Below are positions 34,401 to 45,900 of a stretch of 64,000 nucleotides of DNA, in pieces. This stretch comes from Neospora caninum Liverpool (lineage: Eukaryota > Apicomplexa > Conoidasida > Eucoccidiorida > Sarcocystidae), in contig NC_018395.1 in NCBI RefSeq assembly GCF_000208865.1, forward strand, positions 4,016,839 through 4,080,838. Direction: 5' to 3'. Position numbers and translations under genes: made by a program. Numbering within the stretch: the first letter of the stretch is position 1; every line of letters begins with the position of its first letter. The notes under the pieces were generated by a model. It worked only from the letters and a program-made list of their open reading frames with translations, did not search any database and was not told the origin of the DNA.

Positions 34401-37400
34401 AAAAGCTTCGGGAGTTGCGCCTTTCTGCGGTGCGCCTCGAAATCGCCGACGCGCAGAGCAAAGGCCGACCCCTCGCGACAGCTAACCAGCCTGTCTCGCT
34501 CGCGCCACTCGCGGCCGAGGCCCAATGGAACGGCTCCGTCGCGCTGCATTCGAGCCGAGGCGGCAACGGCAGTTTGTCTTTCTCTCTCTTCCTCGACAAG
34601 CGGCGGGAGAAAAGTGCTTCGTTCGGAGCAGGCGCCGCCAGAGCGGAGGCGCGGCGGCAGAGACGCGACAAGGGGAGAGAGAGAGCGCGCGCGACGAGCG
34701 ACGAGGAGAGCCCGTTCTTCGAGGCCCCGGTCGGAGACACCGGCGGCCAGGCGGATCGGAGAGACTCCTGGGGACGCGAGCGAGATGGCGAACAGAGTTT
34801 GGGCGGTCGCGCAGAGAACAGGGCGGGGACGCCCGCCGGCGCGTGGGGCGAAGGTGTCTCCTCAGGACTCAACAATGGAGTCTTTGGAGAGAGCAGACCT
34901 GGCGGCTACGGCGTGCCTAGCGGCAACCCGTTCACGTCCTCGGTCTGGGCGCAGGCGCCCGCTGAGCCGCATGCACTCCAGAGCCAGAACGAGCGACTCG
35001 TGCAGCAGATCCAGCAGCTCCAGCAGTTGTTGTTGGCTAGCCAGCAGCGCGAGCACAGTCTGCAGGCGCAGCTGCAGGCGTCGCAGGTGTACACGCAGCA
35101 AGTGTTGCAGGTGTTGAGTGCAGCGCAGGCGGGGCTGAAGCAGCGAGAAGGTGAGGGCGAGAAGTTTCGGGAGTCCGCGCAGGCCCTCGAGACGGCGCAG
35201 CGGGAACTGTGCACAGTCCGGGACGAGCTCCGCGAGCGCGTCGACGAGGTGCGGGACGAGGCGAACGCGAAGGCGCGCATGAAGAAGACGCTCGAGAGTC
35301 AGAACGTCGAGTTGGAGAAGCTGCGCACGAAGCTTGCGGAGCAAGCAGACCTGCTGCGCGACGCCCGCGAACGCCTTGCCATCCAGCGCCGCAGGTGTGC
35401 GCGGCTGCGCGACGACCTCGTCGAGGCGGACGAGTTGACGGAGCTCGTGAAGGGACAGTTGTCTCTGTCCCAGTCGCAAGAGAAAGAGCAACAGAGACAG
35501 ATCCTCGCTCTCGCCTACTGCCTGGGGGTCGCTTCCGGTCCAGAGCGCGGCTCCGACGGCGCGCTCGGCTCCAGAGACGACGAAGCCTGGTGGCTTCAGA
35601 GAAAGGAGACTCCGCCTCCGAGCAGCCTCGCGCTACCGCGCCTTCTCGCCCTCCCTGACGCGCCCCACGCCTCGCTGGGCAGTCAGCAACCGAGCCGGCG
35701 GCGCGTAGACCGCGAGAGACGAAGCAGAGGAGACCCCGGTCGGAGCAGCGGCTCCAGATTCTTGATCCGAGAGTGCAGCGAGCTCACGGACGCTCGCTCA
35801 AATGGCGTGCACCGGGGCGTGTCTCGGCCCCACAAACTGGCTGCAGGGTGCCTTCGGGGCGAGCAGCTGCCGAGGCTAGAGACGCCCGAAGGCCGTCGTG
35901 GAAGGTTCAGTCCCGGCGCCGAGGGCGGCGAGAGAAGGACTGAGAGCGAAGGCGAGTCCTCGCGGAGAAGAAGCGTCTCTGGCGGAGACAGCGACGAGAC
36001 AGATGGAGACAGGGAAGATCACCTGGAGTCGACGACAATCGAAGACTGGCGCCTGACCCCGACAGGTAGGAGACACCCAAGCGGCCACGTCGCTTTTTAC
36101 AGCCTCAAGGTCCCACTGTCTTTTTCTGCGAGGTGTTCCAAGGTGTAATTAGAGGTCTGGGGTGGAAGCAATGGTGCATCGAGAGTTTCACCTGGTGCCT
36201 AATTCGCTGTCGAGTCTTTGACGCATGCATGTGAAAGAGGCGTCGAAGACTCGGTCGGATAGCGCAACTCCCTGCACAGACACAGACAGCCGTTGACAGT
36301 CTCTCCGACTGTGGAGATGTCCTTCTGCCACGCGGTTCATCTGCGTACTCCCGTGGAAAAAAGAAGCGCTTTGTGGTGCCCAAAGGTTTACGCGCCTCGG
36401 CACGTCTACAGGCTCGACCGGCGTGCTGCGTCGGAGTTGTCCGTCCTATTTTTGTCCTCCGCAGAGCTCTTTTGAAGCGTCTTTCAGCCCCGCTCGGCTC
36501 GGCGGATCGCTGCTGGACTTCCCTGTTGTCGTTGCTCCGTTTCGCCACAGTCTGTTTCCTTTTCGCTCTCTGCTGTCCTTCTCGCTCCCGCCGTGCTCGC
36601 GGTCTCCGAGCTCCTTCTTTTTTTCGAGGACGTCGCAAGGTTTTCGGCTTCCCTCTTCGCCTCGCATTTTCCGTTCTGCTGTGTCTGCGTGCTGCGGTTG
36701 TAACCGCAGTTCTTATCTCTCTGCAGCGGGCGAGTCAGCGCGCGGCGCATCTGTTTGCGTCGCACGCCCGGAACCAGTTCCCTCTGGCCTCGCCGCCGGC
36801 CTTCCTGTCTCTCCCGCTCCAGTCGTCGCCGTGTTCTCTCCTGCAGCACCAGTTGCTCACAACCCTGTTTCAGCAGGCGGTGCTGGAGCAGAAGAAGGGT
36901 ACCGGAGACGATTTTCTGCTTTACGAAACGGACGCAATTCAGGTGAGGAACTGCCTCCTCGTTCTGCATCTTCTGACAAGACACACGCAAGCCAGGAACC
37001 AGCGAACAAACGTTTCCTCCACAACAGTATCTCCCGCCCTTCGCATGCATAGATAGATATATATGTATATATATTTGTGTATGAATACATTTTGTATGTG
37101 TGTAGAGTTATGGTGTGTGTCGGAGACTACGCAAGCGTCAAAAATGACGAGAGATGCAAAACAGAGGCATCTGTCTGTGTGTGTTTCGAGAAGGGATCGA
37201 CCGATTCGCAGAGAGGCACGGTGAAGCGACGGTGCCTAGGCTGGGAGGCGGTCGTCGAGGTACATGTACGCGGCAATACAAGTGTCTGTTTTCTCGTCCT
37301 TATTTGAATCGAGAGATGGCAGCAGCAGCCAAAAGAGAGAGGAGAGAGGACTTCTCTTTCATCGCGTGAACTCGGGTGTGGAAACGGACGCTTTGCTCTG

Positions 37401-40369
37401 GCAGTGTCCTGCGCCTTCTGGGTCTCGCTGTCTCTTCCAGGTCTTCTGGGCCTCGCGTTTCCTGCCTCCCTGTCGCTCGTCGTGTTCGCCACGCCCTTCG
37501 TCCCTCTTCGCTTCGTCTCTCTGTGCGGCCTCGGCCGCTCTCGCCCAACTAGCCAGCCGGGCCTTCGCGACGCACAGTCTCCCCGACGACTCGCCGGGCG
37601 CAGCCCTGGCCGCTGCAGCGCGAGCCTGGGCGAAGGATAGGGCAGACGCAGATCAGAGAGAAAGAGAGAGACGGCTCGACCTACCCAGTGATGGCGCCGT
37701 AGCAGAGAGAGACACGGGGTTCGAGGCGGGTTGTGGGGTCGCCTGCGGGTGTCTCTTCGCGTTGAGCCTGCGGGCCTCCGCCGGCCAGGCTCTGCAAATC
37801 GTGGAGCTTCGCCTCGAGAGAGAAGTCTTTGGGAGCCGTGAGTCGACAAGCACTTGTTCACCCTTTCGAGCTCACCGCGTCGCTGGGACCACCCCCGCAC
37901 ATTCGCTCTCATGCGCGGAGGTCACCTAAAAAAAAAGACGATCTTTCAAAACGTTGCCTCGCCTACGGAACTGCGAGCGTTGCACACAGACACATGCCAG
38001 CCTTGTTTTCTCACGCTTTGAGCGGATCTTCCCGAGGTTTGCAAAGCCTTGAATAGGCAAACACTTGCACGTAAAGGGGTAGAGAAGAGGGGAGTGAGCA
38101 CGGGGATGAAGGGGCTGCGCGTCCTCGTACCTCTCGAGACTTCCCACCCATCCTATAAGCTTTATTCACACATACAAACCTAAAGTTGTGCAAGTATATA
38201 TACATTTATATATGCGTGTGGGTGGGTGGGTAAAGCTTATAGGATTTGGAAGCGACGGCGGTTGATCAACTGGCGTGGCGAGGGATCGCGTAGAGTGTGC
38301 AAGTGTGCTGTCGGTAGTTCAAGACGCTTCCTTTCCGCGAACCTCTTCCCGTTCCCCTGTGTTGCGTTGATGCTTCTCGCTTGTCCTCAGAAGGCGCCTT
38401 TGTCAGCCTCGAGGGCGGCATTGAACAGGCAACCCTTTTGCCTCGCGCGTCTCCCTTGACCCTCTTTGGGTCTGCGTTGGTGGCTGGGCCGTACCGTCAA
38501 GCTCCCATTGTTCGTTTGTCCTATCTGTAAGTGTTTTAAGCGGTCGTCTCCCTTTCTGCGTCTCCGTGACGTCTTGTTTTTCGACTGTCCTCGTTTCCTC
38601 TCGGTCCTCGTGTCGCACTTCCTCTCTGGATGCGCCCGTCCCCTCGTGTTCTTCGCAGCGCAGTTTCTCGGCGTTTCCTTTCTTCGTCGGGCCTCGTTCC
38701 CTGGCCCTCCCTTTTTGACCGAAACTCGAGGCGGAGGAACCCTCAACATGGAACGCCTCCGCGTCTCCCTGTGCTTGCTCGTTCGGGGTTTCGCGCGAGC
38801 TGCTTCGCGCTGTGCGTGGAGCCTTTCTGCGTTTTGGCGCGTTTGTGTCTCCTCTGAGTTTCCCCTTCCACGCTCCACAGCTCCTCCCCTCTCTCTGTCT
38901 CCTCTCGCCAGGCTTCCCGACTCGGTGCGCCGAGAGATCCGGCTGCGCCTGCCGCTGCCGCCTGCGGCCTTCTGCTTTCCCTACCGCATGCGCCCGCATG
39001 CGTTTGTGCGAGCCTGGGAAGCCCTCCACCAGTCCAGCACGAGTGTAAGAACGCCGTGGAGACACTCCGTCCCATAAATCATAAACATAATCAAGTCTGT
39101 GCCTTGGGCGACTCGACAGGCACTAGTCAGGTGTTAAATCAATACATACATCTGCGTTTACGTATTTACATCGCAGGGCCGCTGTTGGGGCGGCGCATCG
39201 ATGGAGAGACAGGGAGAAGCTTGTCGCCAGATCGACGGGGGTTCAGACTTAGAAAGGAACAGGGAGACAGCTGTGTTGAAGAGAGTTTATCGGCAAGTTT
39301 CGTGGAACCCGAGAGAACGATGGCACTGTTGAGTCTAGACCGCGGACCCGTTTCTCTCGTTTTCGTTTACAACGCTCCATTTGTCTGCTGAGGTCTTGTC
39401 ACCACCCCCAGGAGGGTGAGCGTGCCGAACCGTTCCCCTGTTGTCTTGGGCGTGTCTCGCCTAGGGCCGCTCTCGACGTCTCCCCTGGACTGGGGCAGAA
39501 GTCAGCGCCTGGAAAGGAGGTAGCAACGCGCCGCGAACCCAGGCTCCACGTGTACTCGCTTCCGGTTGTGTGTATGCATCCGTCTGCAGCTGATATGCGA
39601 CAAGCTGAAGCCGGCGTTCTTTTCGCCGGCGGGGCGGACCGGCCTCGGGTCTCCGTACACCTCGTTGGTGCATGCATGCACTCTGAGCAATTCGTTTGCT
39701 TCCCTTCCTGGCCTGGACCGGCGTACCAGCAGGAACGTCGTTGCGGCGGGGTACTTCCCTGTCTCGGCACGCTCCGAGCAGAGGCTCGCCAGTTCCTTGC
39801 TGGGCGACAATCGAATTGGGGGAAATCCCGCGAGAAAGAGCCTGCACGCGCCCTGGGACTCCGCGACCGACCGGTCCTCGGACGAGCTCGCAGACCTCTC
39901 AGACCAGGCCTCAGACGATACGGCTCTCTCTTTCTCGTCTCCTTCGTTCCGCCCACGCAAGGCGAGTGCGTCGGCTTTCGCAACGCAGGCGCCGCATGCG
40001 CCCCGGTGGCCGCATGCAAGGGAAGAGGCCCCGCTGTCAAGCGCCTTTCTTCCCTGTCTCCTACGCGTCGAGCTCCTGAGCCTCTCGGCTGCCCTCTCGG
40101 CCGGCGTGCTGCCTGCACTGCCTTCCGCGTCGGGCCCAACTAGCCGAATCCGGACGAGCCCGCGAGCCGGGACGCCCACGAGCTTGGCGCGCTGGACCGC
40201 GCAGCCTGTCTCCAGCGCCGCGACTGCATGCGCCCGCATCGAGGTCAGGTGTCCAGATGAAGAAATCCGACAGAGCGTCGTGGAAACTCTCGCGGAACTC
40301 CTCATGGATGAGGAGCTGCTCGTCACCCTGTCTCCCGTCGCGTCGGCGCAAGGGCCTCTGTCCTCGTGA
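31401..40369 (+). CDS. GAT - C2 - coiled-coil - alpha-adaptin-ear protein (putative endocytic adaptor)
   Basis: Exons: 31401-31506, 32042-32087, 32363-32441, 32710-33293, 33670-36065, [junction unresolved], 36727-36942, 37441-37837, 38391-38526, 38912-39044, 39412-39519 and 39590-40369, about 1,660 residues. Residues about 37-105 (VKELFSSCQTEQQRLAAVAT..., DVLEMLAESISIYEALRAS) match the helical GAT domain of TOM1/GGA adaptors. A Lys/Arg/Glu linker follows. Residues about 417-589 have the strand pattern of a C2 domain (WAVHLVVHRALFLP, CVWEETLVLPL, LRLSAVRLEIADA). Residues about 706-890 are a Gln/Leu-rich coiled coil. The C-terminus matches the alpha-adaptin appendage: APIVRLSYL, LRLPLPPAAFCFPYRM, then HAFVRAWEAL (family FFxRWKxL) and a final helix EEIRQSVVETLAELL. 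This suggests an endosomal or plasma-membrane cargo adaptor; the compartment is inference. Between 36065 and 36727 the phases do not join, so an exon or donor is missing from my model. Confidence 0.72.
33365..33388 (+). repeat. (TG)n microsatellite in intron 4
   Basis: A CCGTGTGTGTGTATGTGTGTGTGG tract lies between the donor at 33294 and the acceptor at 33669 of the GAT-C2-ear gene. Confidence 0.8.
36066..36726 (+). other. Intron region with an unresolved exon of the GAT-C2-ear gene
   Basis: The clear donor CGACAG|GTAGGA (36065/36066) leaves one base. The clear acceptor CTCTGCAG (36726) must be entered with none to read the helical frame ending YETDAIQ. A good internal acceptor (TTTTTGTCCTCCGCAG, 36464) opens a frame beginning SSFEASFSPARLGGSLLDF, which may be a skipped or mis-phased exon. 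Confidence 0.4.
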
Positions 40370-42940
40370 GAGCCGGAGACAGCAGGGGCCTGCGTTTGCA
40401 GAAAAGGAGACAGAACGCCCCTGCGCACGAGCGACGACGCGCGCGGAAGGAGCGGGTCTCGCGTTCCCGTCTCAGGATGCGGAACAGGCCAAGAGCGAGC
40501 GACCGACTGCCTGTTTGTGTTTTCCCGCTTTCGTGCGCGGGCGCATGGCTTCTCTTGTCGAGCGCGCGGGGTTTTTTCGCGTCCTGCGCCGCCTCTCTCT
40601 CGCTCCGTGCCGCATGCATTGACGAGTCGGAAAGAGGGACGGATAAGGGCGGCGACGCGAAGTGGGCGCAGATCCTTCCGCAGTCTGAGCATCTGGGCAG
40701 ATACCATCTGTGACGCGTTCCTTTCTGCCGTCGCCGCCTCCGAAGCCAGGCGCCCCTGGACAAAGGCCATGTGGTGTGTGGTCCTCCTTGAGGCCAAGTA
40801 TAGGACGTTCAAAACAAACCGCGTCTTGTTTAGGAGCTCCTTAAAAGCGTTTGGAAAGAAGCAACGTGCTCCGTCTTTGTGGTCCCAGCGGACCAGCGAG
40901 GTGATCTTCGGCCAGGGGCATCCTTTGCCGAGAGGCCACGCATGCCGGCGGCCACGGCTGCATATGCGCTCGCCTCTCGTGCGTTCTTTGAAACAGTGGC
41001 TGCATCGCCTCTTCCGCCGTGGTGCAAACTGATGCGTGCACTTTCTTCGAATGTACCCGCTCGTTTGCCACGTGACGAGGCGCGTGGAGACCGTGGCAGT
41101 GTCGCATACACGCGAGTTGACGCCCAGGCCCGAGCCAGGCGCACCTCTCTGTGGCGCGATCCCGTGCTCATCTCTGTGGGCAACGATGCGCGTCGGTTCT
41201 TTCTAAAGCGAACTGCGTGCACGAGTTGGCTGCACGGGCGCCTGCAGGCTCGGCCTGAAGCCGAAACTGCATGCGCTCTCTCTTGCAACGCGAACGGGTG
41301 TACGGTCCCTTCCTGCTCGACCGCAGAGTAGCATGCACTGAGTCTCTCTCCACTTTCAAAAGTCGCCGCCGATACGTTTCTATAGATATAAGTGCACAAA
41401 TAAATATACATAGATATACATAGATATTGGTTTTGATATAGATGCCTAGATATAGATATACATAGATATTGGTTTAGATACAGATGCCTAGATATAGATA
41501 TACATAGATATTGGTAGCTACATAGATAAAGATCTGGATAGATTTTGGCATGTGTCCCTGGTGTCTGAACTGTCTGGGGCGTGGGAGGCACACGCTTCGG
41601 GATGTGCGATTCAGCATCTCGCGTCGCTTTTCTTTTGAAGGCGCTACCCTCGGCCAGCCCCGTTCCGCACTTCCAAAGACACGTGACTGGGCTCCGACGC
41701 GCAAGGCGTCACTTTTAAAATCTGCGTGTAGGCAAAGAGCTGTCCATGCGGACTGATCTCTCCCGACTGTTCTGTGCCTGAAACGGCCTCTCTCTCGTTG
41801 TTCCGGTCTCTTCCGATCGCGGCTGTGACGCTTCAGGAAAGCAGAACTTAAAAAGGAGGCCTGCCTCAGTCTGTACCCCGAGGCAGAGAAACGGACCACG
41901 CGAAGGGTGTCTTTATGAAAGAAATCCATCGCGTCGCCACGGTTCGACACCAGCGGCGCCTTTGACGAATCAGGGACGCCAGCAAAAAGATACGCTTTTC
42001 CGGCGCTCTGGGACTTCATGGGGGTGCGCGTATCGGATCTAGGTTGCACGACAAGTGACACACATCCCAGAGAAAAGCCGGTAGCGGCGGTGTCTCCTCT
42101 CTCCTGGCGCCACGTGACGTTGTCACTCTTCCACTCTGCCGGTGCTTGAAAAAAACCGCGTGCACGCAAGATGTGCCCATTGTCGCTGTCGAAACGAGAT
42201 CCAACGCATGCGCCGCTCCCTAAAACTTAAAAGTCGGATGTGTATCAGTGCATGCATGCAACGGCTTGAGGCTCCTGCTAGCGACATGTGCATGCGCATC
42301 CGCGGGAGGTCCACGCCAAACTTTACACAGGACCTAACACGAGTGGCGGAGAAACGACGGCGCCGCGCTCCTGTTTGTTCGTTCAGAGAACAGCGCGTGC
42401 TGCCGCTCTTGAGTCGGAATATCCAGTCCATGTGCATGCAAAACCTTAACCGGCACACGGTGACATGAGAGAATGCCTTCGCCAGCGTCGACAGCCCCGC
42501 CATCGGAGAGGCCCACAACGCGATGCACGCGTCTTCCTAAAAAAAACAGGGAAAGTTCCAGCTTTTCTCCCTTTCTTTGCTGCGCACACTGGGAGAGAGC
42601 CGCAAATCGTCTTGTCTCTTGCTAGCACAGGCCCCGTCTCCTGGATCACTTCGCAGTTGTTTCTCGCCTCTTTCGTTGTCCGCCTCGCTCCGCGCAGATT
42701 CCCTCTGCGGAGCCGCACTCGTCCTCTGTTCCCTCTCGACTGCAAAAAGAAAAGCCTCCGGAACAGCCTGCGAACGGCCGGCTTCCGCCCGCTCGCTGGA
42801 AAAGAAAGGAGAGCCTCGGTTTTTGGGCGCGGGCCATCATGGCGGCAAGAATCTTCCATAGGTCGCCTTCCCACTTCTCGCTTTCCCCGACTTTCTCACG
42901 TGGCCTGCGTCTCCCTCGCTAGCTGCTTCGTGGATGCGAT
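40370..42940. other. Intergenic region between two convergent genes
   Basis: This 2.6 kb should carry the 3' UTRs of the GAT-C2-ear gene (+) and the coiled-coil gene (-). It contains a 42-bp minisatellite (41413-41514) and scattered TGCATGCA motifs. I see no convincing gene. Confidence 0.55.
41413..41514 (+). repeat. 42-bp AT-rich tandem repeat, 2.4 copies
   Basis: The unit begins GATATACATAGATATTGG and ends GATGCCTAGATATA. Copies lie at 41413-41454 and 41455-41496, with two substitutions between them, followed by a partial third copy. Confidence 0.92.
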
Positions 42941-45900
42941 TCACGCCTCTGCCGTCGATTTCTCCCTGATTTCCTGCTCTTTCTCGCCCGCTTCCTGTTG
43001 CTCTTCGTGACTCCCTTCTTCACTCCTCTTGCCTCCACTTGCTGCGCTCTCCTCTTGGTCCACCTTCTCCGCCTCCTCTGGGGGCTCTTCGTTTTCCGCG
43101 GTCGCTCCTTCTCCATCTTCATTTTCGAGCCTGCCTTGTGTAGTCACGCAGCTCGCAGCGTCTCCTTTGCTATCTCTCTCTGTCTCGACATCGCCTTCAC
43201 ACGAATCGCGGCTGCCTGAGCGTAGGTCCTCCTGCAATAAGTCAGCCTGGTCGCGGTCTCTTTCGAGGACTGTGGGCTCTCCTGGTTGTTCTCGTTCTTT
43301 CTCGCGTTCGGAGTCTTCCTGTCCCAGCGACAGTACCACCACGTCGTTTCCAGCGTCCTCGCTTTCGCTCCGTCTCTGGGCGTCGATCCCGTCCCCTGCT
43401 CTGTCTCCGTCGCCTTCTTCGCTGCCGCTCGGTCTCACGCTCTCGCCAACCTCTTCTGCGCCTCGCGCACTACCCCTCGCCCCTCGTCCTCCCGTCTTCG
43501 AGGCAGGCTTCCTTTCTGCCTCCGCCCGACTCGGGCCCTGTCTCCTCCCCACACGCGCCACAGTCTCCGAGACAGGCTTCCCCACACTTCCGCCCGCCGT
43601 CGAAGGGTACGGAGTGCTGCCAAAGAGAGGCATGCGCCGAGCCTCTCGGTGTCTCTGCAACAGCGCCTTCCACGGCGAATTCGCATTCGACGCTGGAGAG
43701 AGAAGATGCCCTTGCGGCGCGCCTTTGACCGTCTTCAAAAGGAAGGTCGACAGAGAAGGAGACGCAGCGGAAGAAGACGCAGACGAAGCGCAGGTGGACT
43801 TGGAAGCAGGCAGAGGGGTTACGTAGTTCGAGCTGGAAACCGGTGCCGACTCTGGACTTCCTTCCGGCGCCTCTGGGGAACTCCCCAAGTGGAGATGTGG
43901 CGAGTGAGACGATCCAGGTTGGAGCAGCTGGTGCGTTTTCTCGGCCAAGACATCTTGCGCAGCTTGCCACACCGAGCAAACGGCGTCGCGCATGCTGCCT
44001 CCCACCGTCTCCTCTGAGCTCTTCTCTTTCTTGGGCCACAACGCCTGCGTGAAAACGGTCCCGTCTCCGTGGAGACACTTGCGAGTTGCAGCCTCGGCGG
44101 CTTCTTCACTGTCGGAGAGCACGACGACGAGGTCGCCCGCCCCAAACCCGTTGTTTCCCGCACGCGTTTCAGAAGTTGAATCCTCTCGCTTCCACTGGTA
44201 GCCTCGCCCCGACCACGGTTTTTGAATGCGTTCGTGCTCGCTGCTCGGTGGCGGCGCAGATCCGCCAGTGCGGCCGTCGCGGGCGTCTCTGTCTGGGAGA
44301 CCAGCCTCGCGTGATTCCCTCTCGTGCGCGTCCTTCTGCCTGGCCACGCCTACAGAACGCAAGAAGGCGTCAGAAGCCTTCCCGGCGTCCCCACCGAGAG
44401 CGGAACTGGAGCCCTCACCGCGCACATCTTCCCTTCCACGCGAAACAGGTGGAGCACAGCAAGGACTACGGTGAGACGGAAGAGCAGAGCCTCCGTTTTC
44501 CGCGGCCTCTGCGACTCGCCTCCCGCGGTTGAACGGGTCCGAGGCTGGCGCAGCAAGGCGGAGAGACGCCGGCGCCTGAGGGTCGGATTTGCCCAGAGAA
44601 AACGCGTGTTCCAGAGACTCGACGCAGACTCCGTCCTCGGTGTAGACCCCCGACGCGTCGACGATCAAAGTTTCTTCGACTGTTAAGACGTTCTCGAGCT
44701 GTCGCAGCACTCGCGACATGCCTGCAGCGAGGGCACCTCCCACCCGCCCCGCCACGTTCTCCGTTCGGATCCATCCCCCCTGTTCTCGTGTCGCCTTCTC
44801 GCCCCTTGACGGCGAAGACCCCACAGACGCACGCGGGCCTTGCGCACGGCCGCCGCAGTCCTGAGAACGCCGCGCGCCGTCGGCAGATTCGCTTTCTCCA
44901 CTGTGCTCCGCATCCGAGTTCCGTCGCGGCGAAGCGAGAATCAGAGAAAGCCCGACAGCCGCGCTCTGTTGCTCGAGAAACGCAAAAGAAGCGGGAGCGG
45001 AAGACGAGTTTGCTGTGTCGGAGGCCGAGCGAGGACGCCTCGAACACGCGCCCCTTGAACTGCTCTCCCCGCTGTCTGTACAAGGAGTCTGACGCTTACA
45101 GACCGAGAGAGACTCGAGTCGTGTCGCAGCCGTTGCGAGCTCGTCCGTTGACTCAAAGCCCCGATCTTCCTCCCCTGGGGTCTGAGGACTTCCCCGTCCG
45201 CTCCCCGCCGAAGTCGAGCGTCTGGGTTTTTTTTCAGCGAGCGCGGCTGGAGACGAAGAAGGTTCACATCGAGGCGCGCTCGGCGCCTGGGCCTTTGCCG
45301 GGCGAGCGCGTCTCCTCAGGATGCGCGCGAAAGAAGAAGAAGAAGAGAGCGCAGAGGCAGAGGGAGAAGGGTCAGCTGGAGAAGAGGGCGGTTGGGGGAC
45401 AAAGGCTTCGAGTTCATCGAGACGGGCCAGAGCGTTGGCCAGCTCTTGGCGCGACTCCGCGAGAGAGTGTCGAAGAGAGACGATTTCCCGGACGAGAACC
45501 TGGAACACGAAACACACAAAGACACGTGCAGGAAAGACAAGCGAAAGACGGCACGTGCAAGAGAGACAGACGAAACTGGATGGCTGGGGGCGCAGGCCTG
45601 GGAAGGGACGCGCCCGTGTCACGGCGTTACGACGCGAGCACGAAGAACCTGGAGCGAGGGAAAGCGAAAACGGTTCCGCCGAAACCACGGAAGAACCGCG
45701 AGGAGAGCAAAATGAAAAAGAAGAAGTCCTTTGTGCCTTCTGTTCGAAGAAGGGGTGCGCCACAGATGCCCCACGCCCACTTTGCCCAGAAGACCCGTCA
45801 AAAGACGGAAGAAACGCGGGGAAAGTGTCGGCAAAGACTCAGGAAGCGATCGAGCGCAGAAAAAGAGGTACACCTGAGAGATGGAAAGAGAGGGCTGTGG

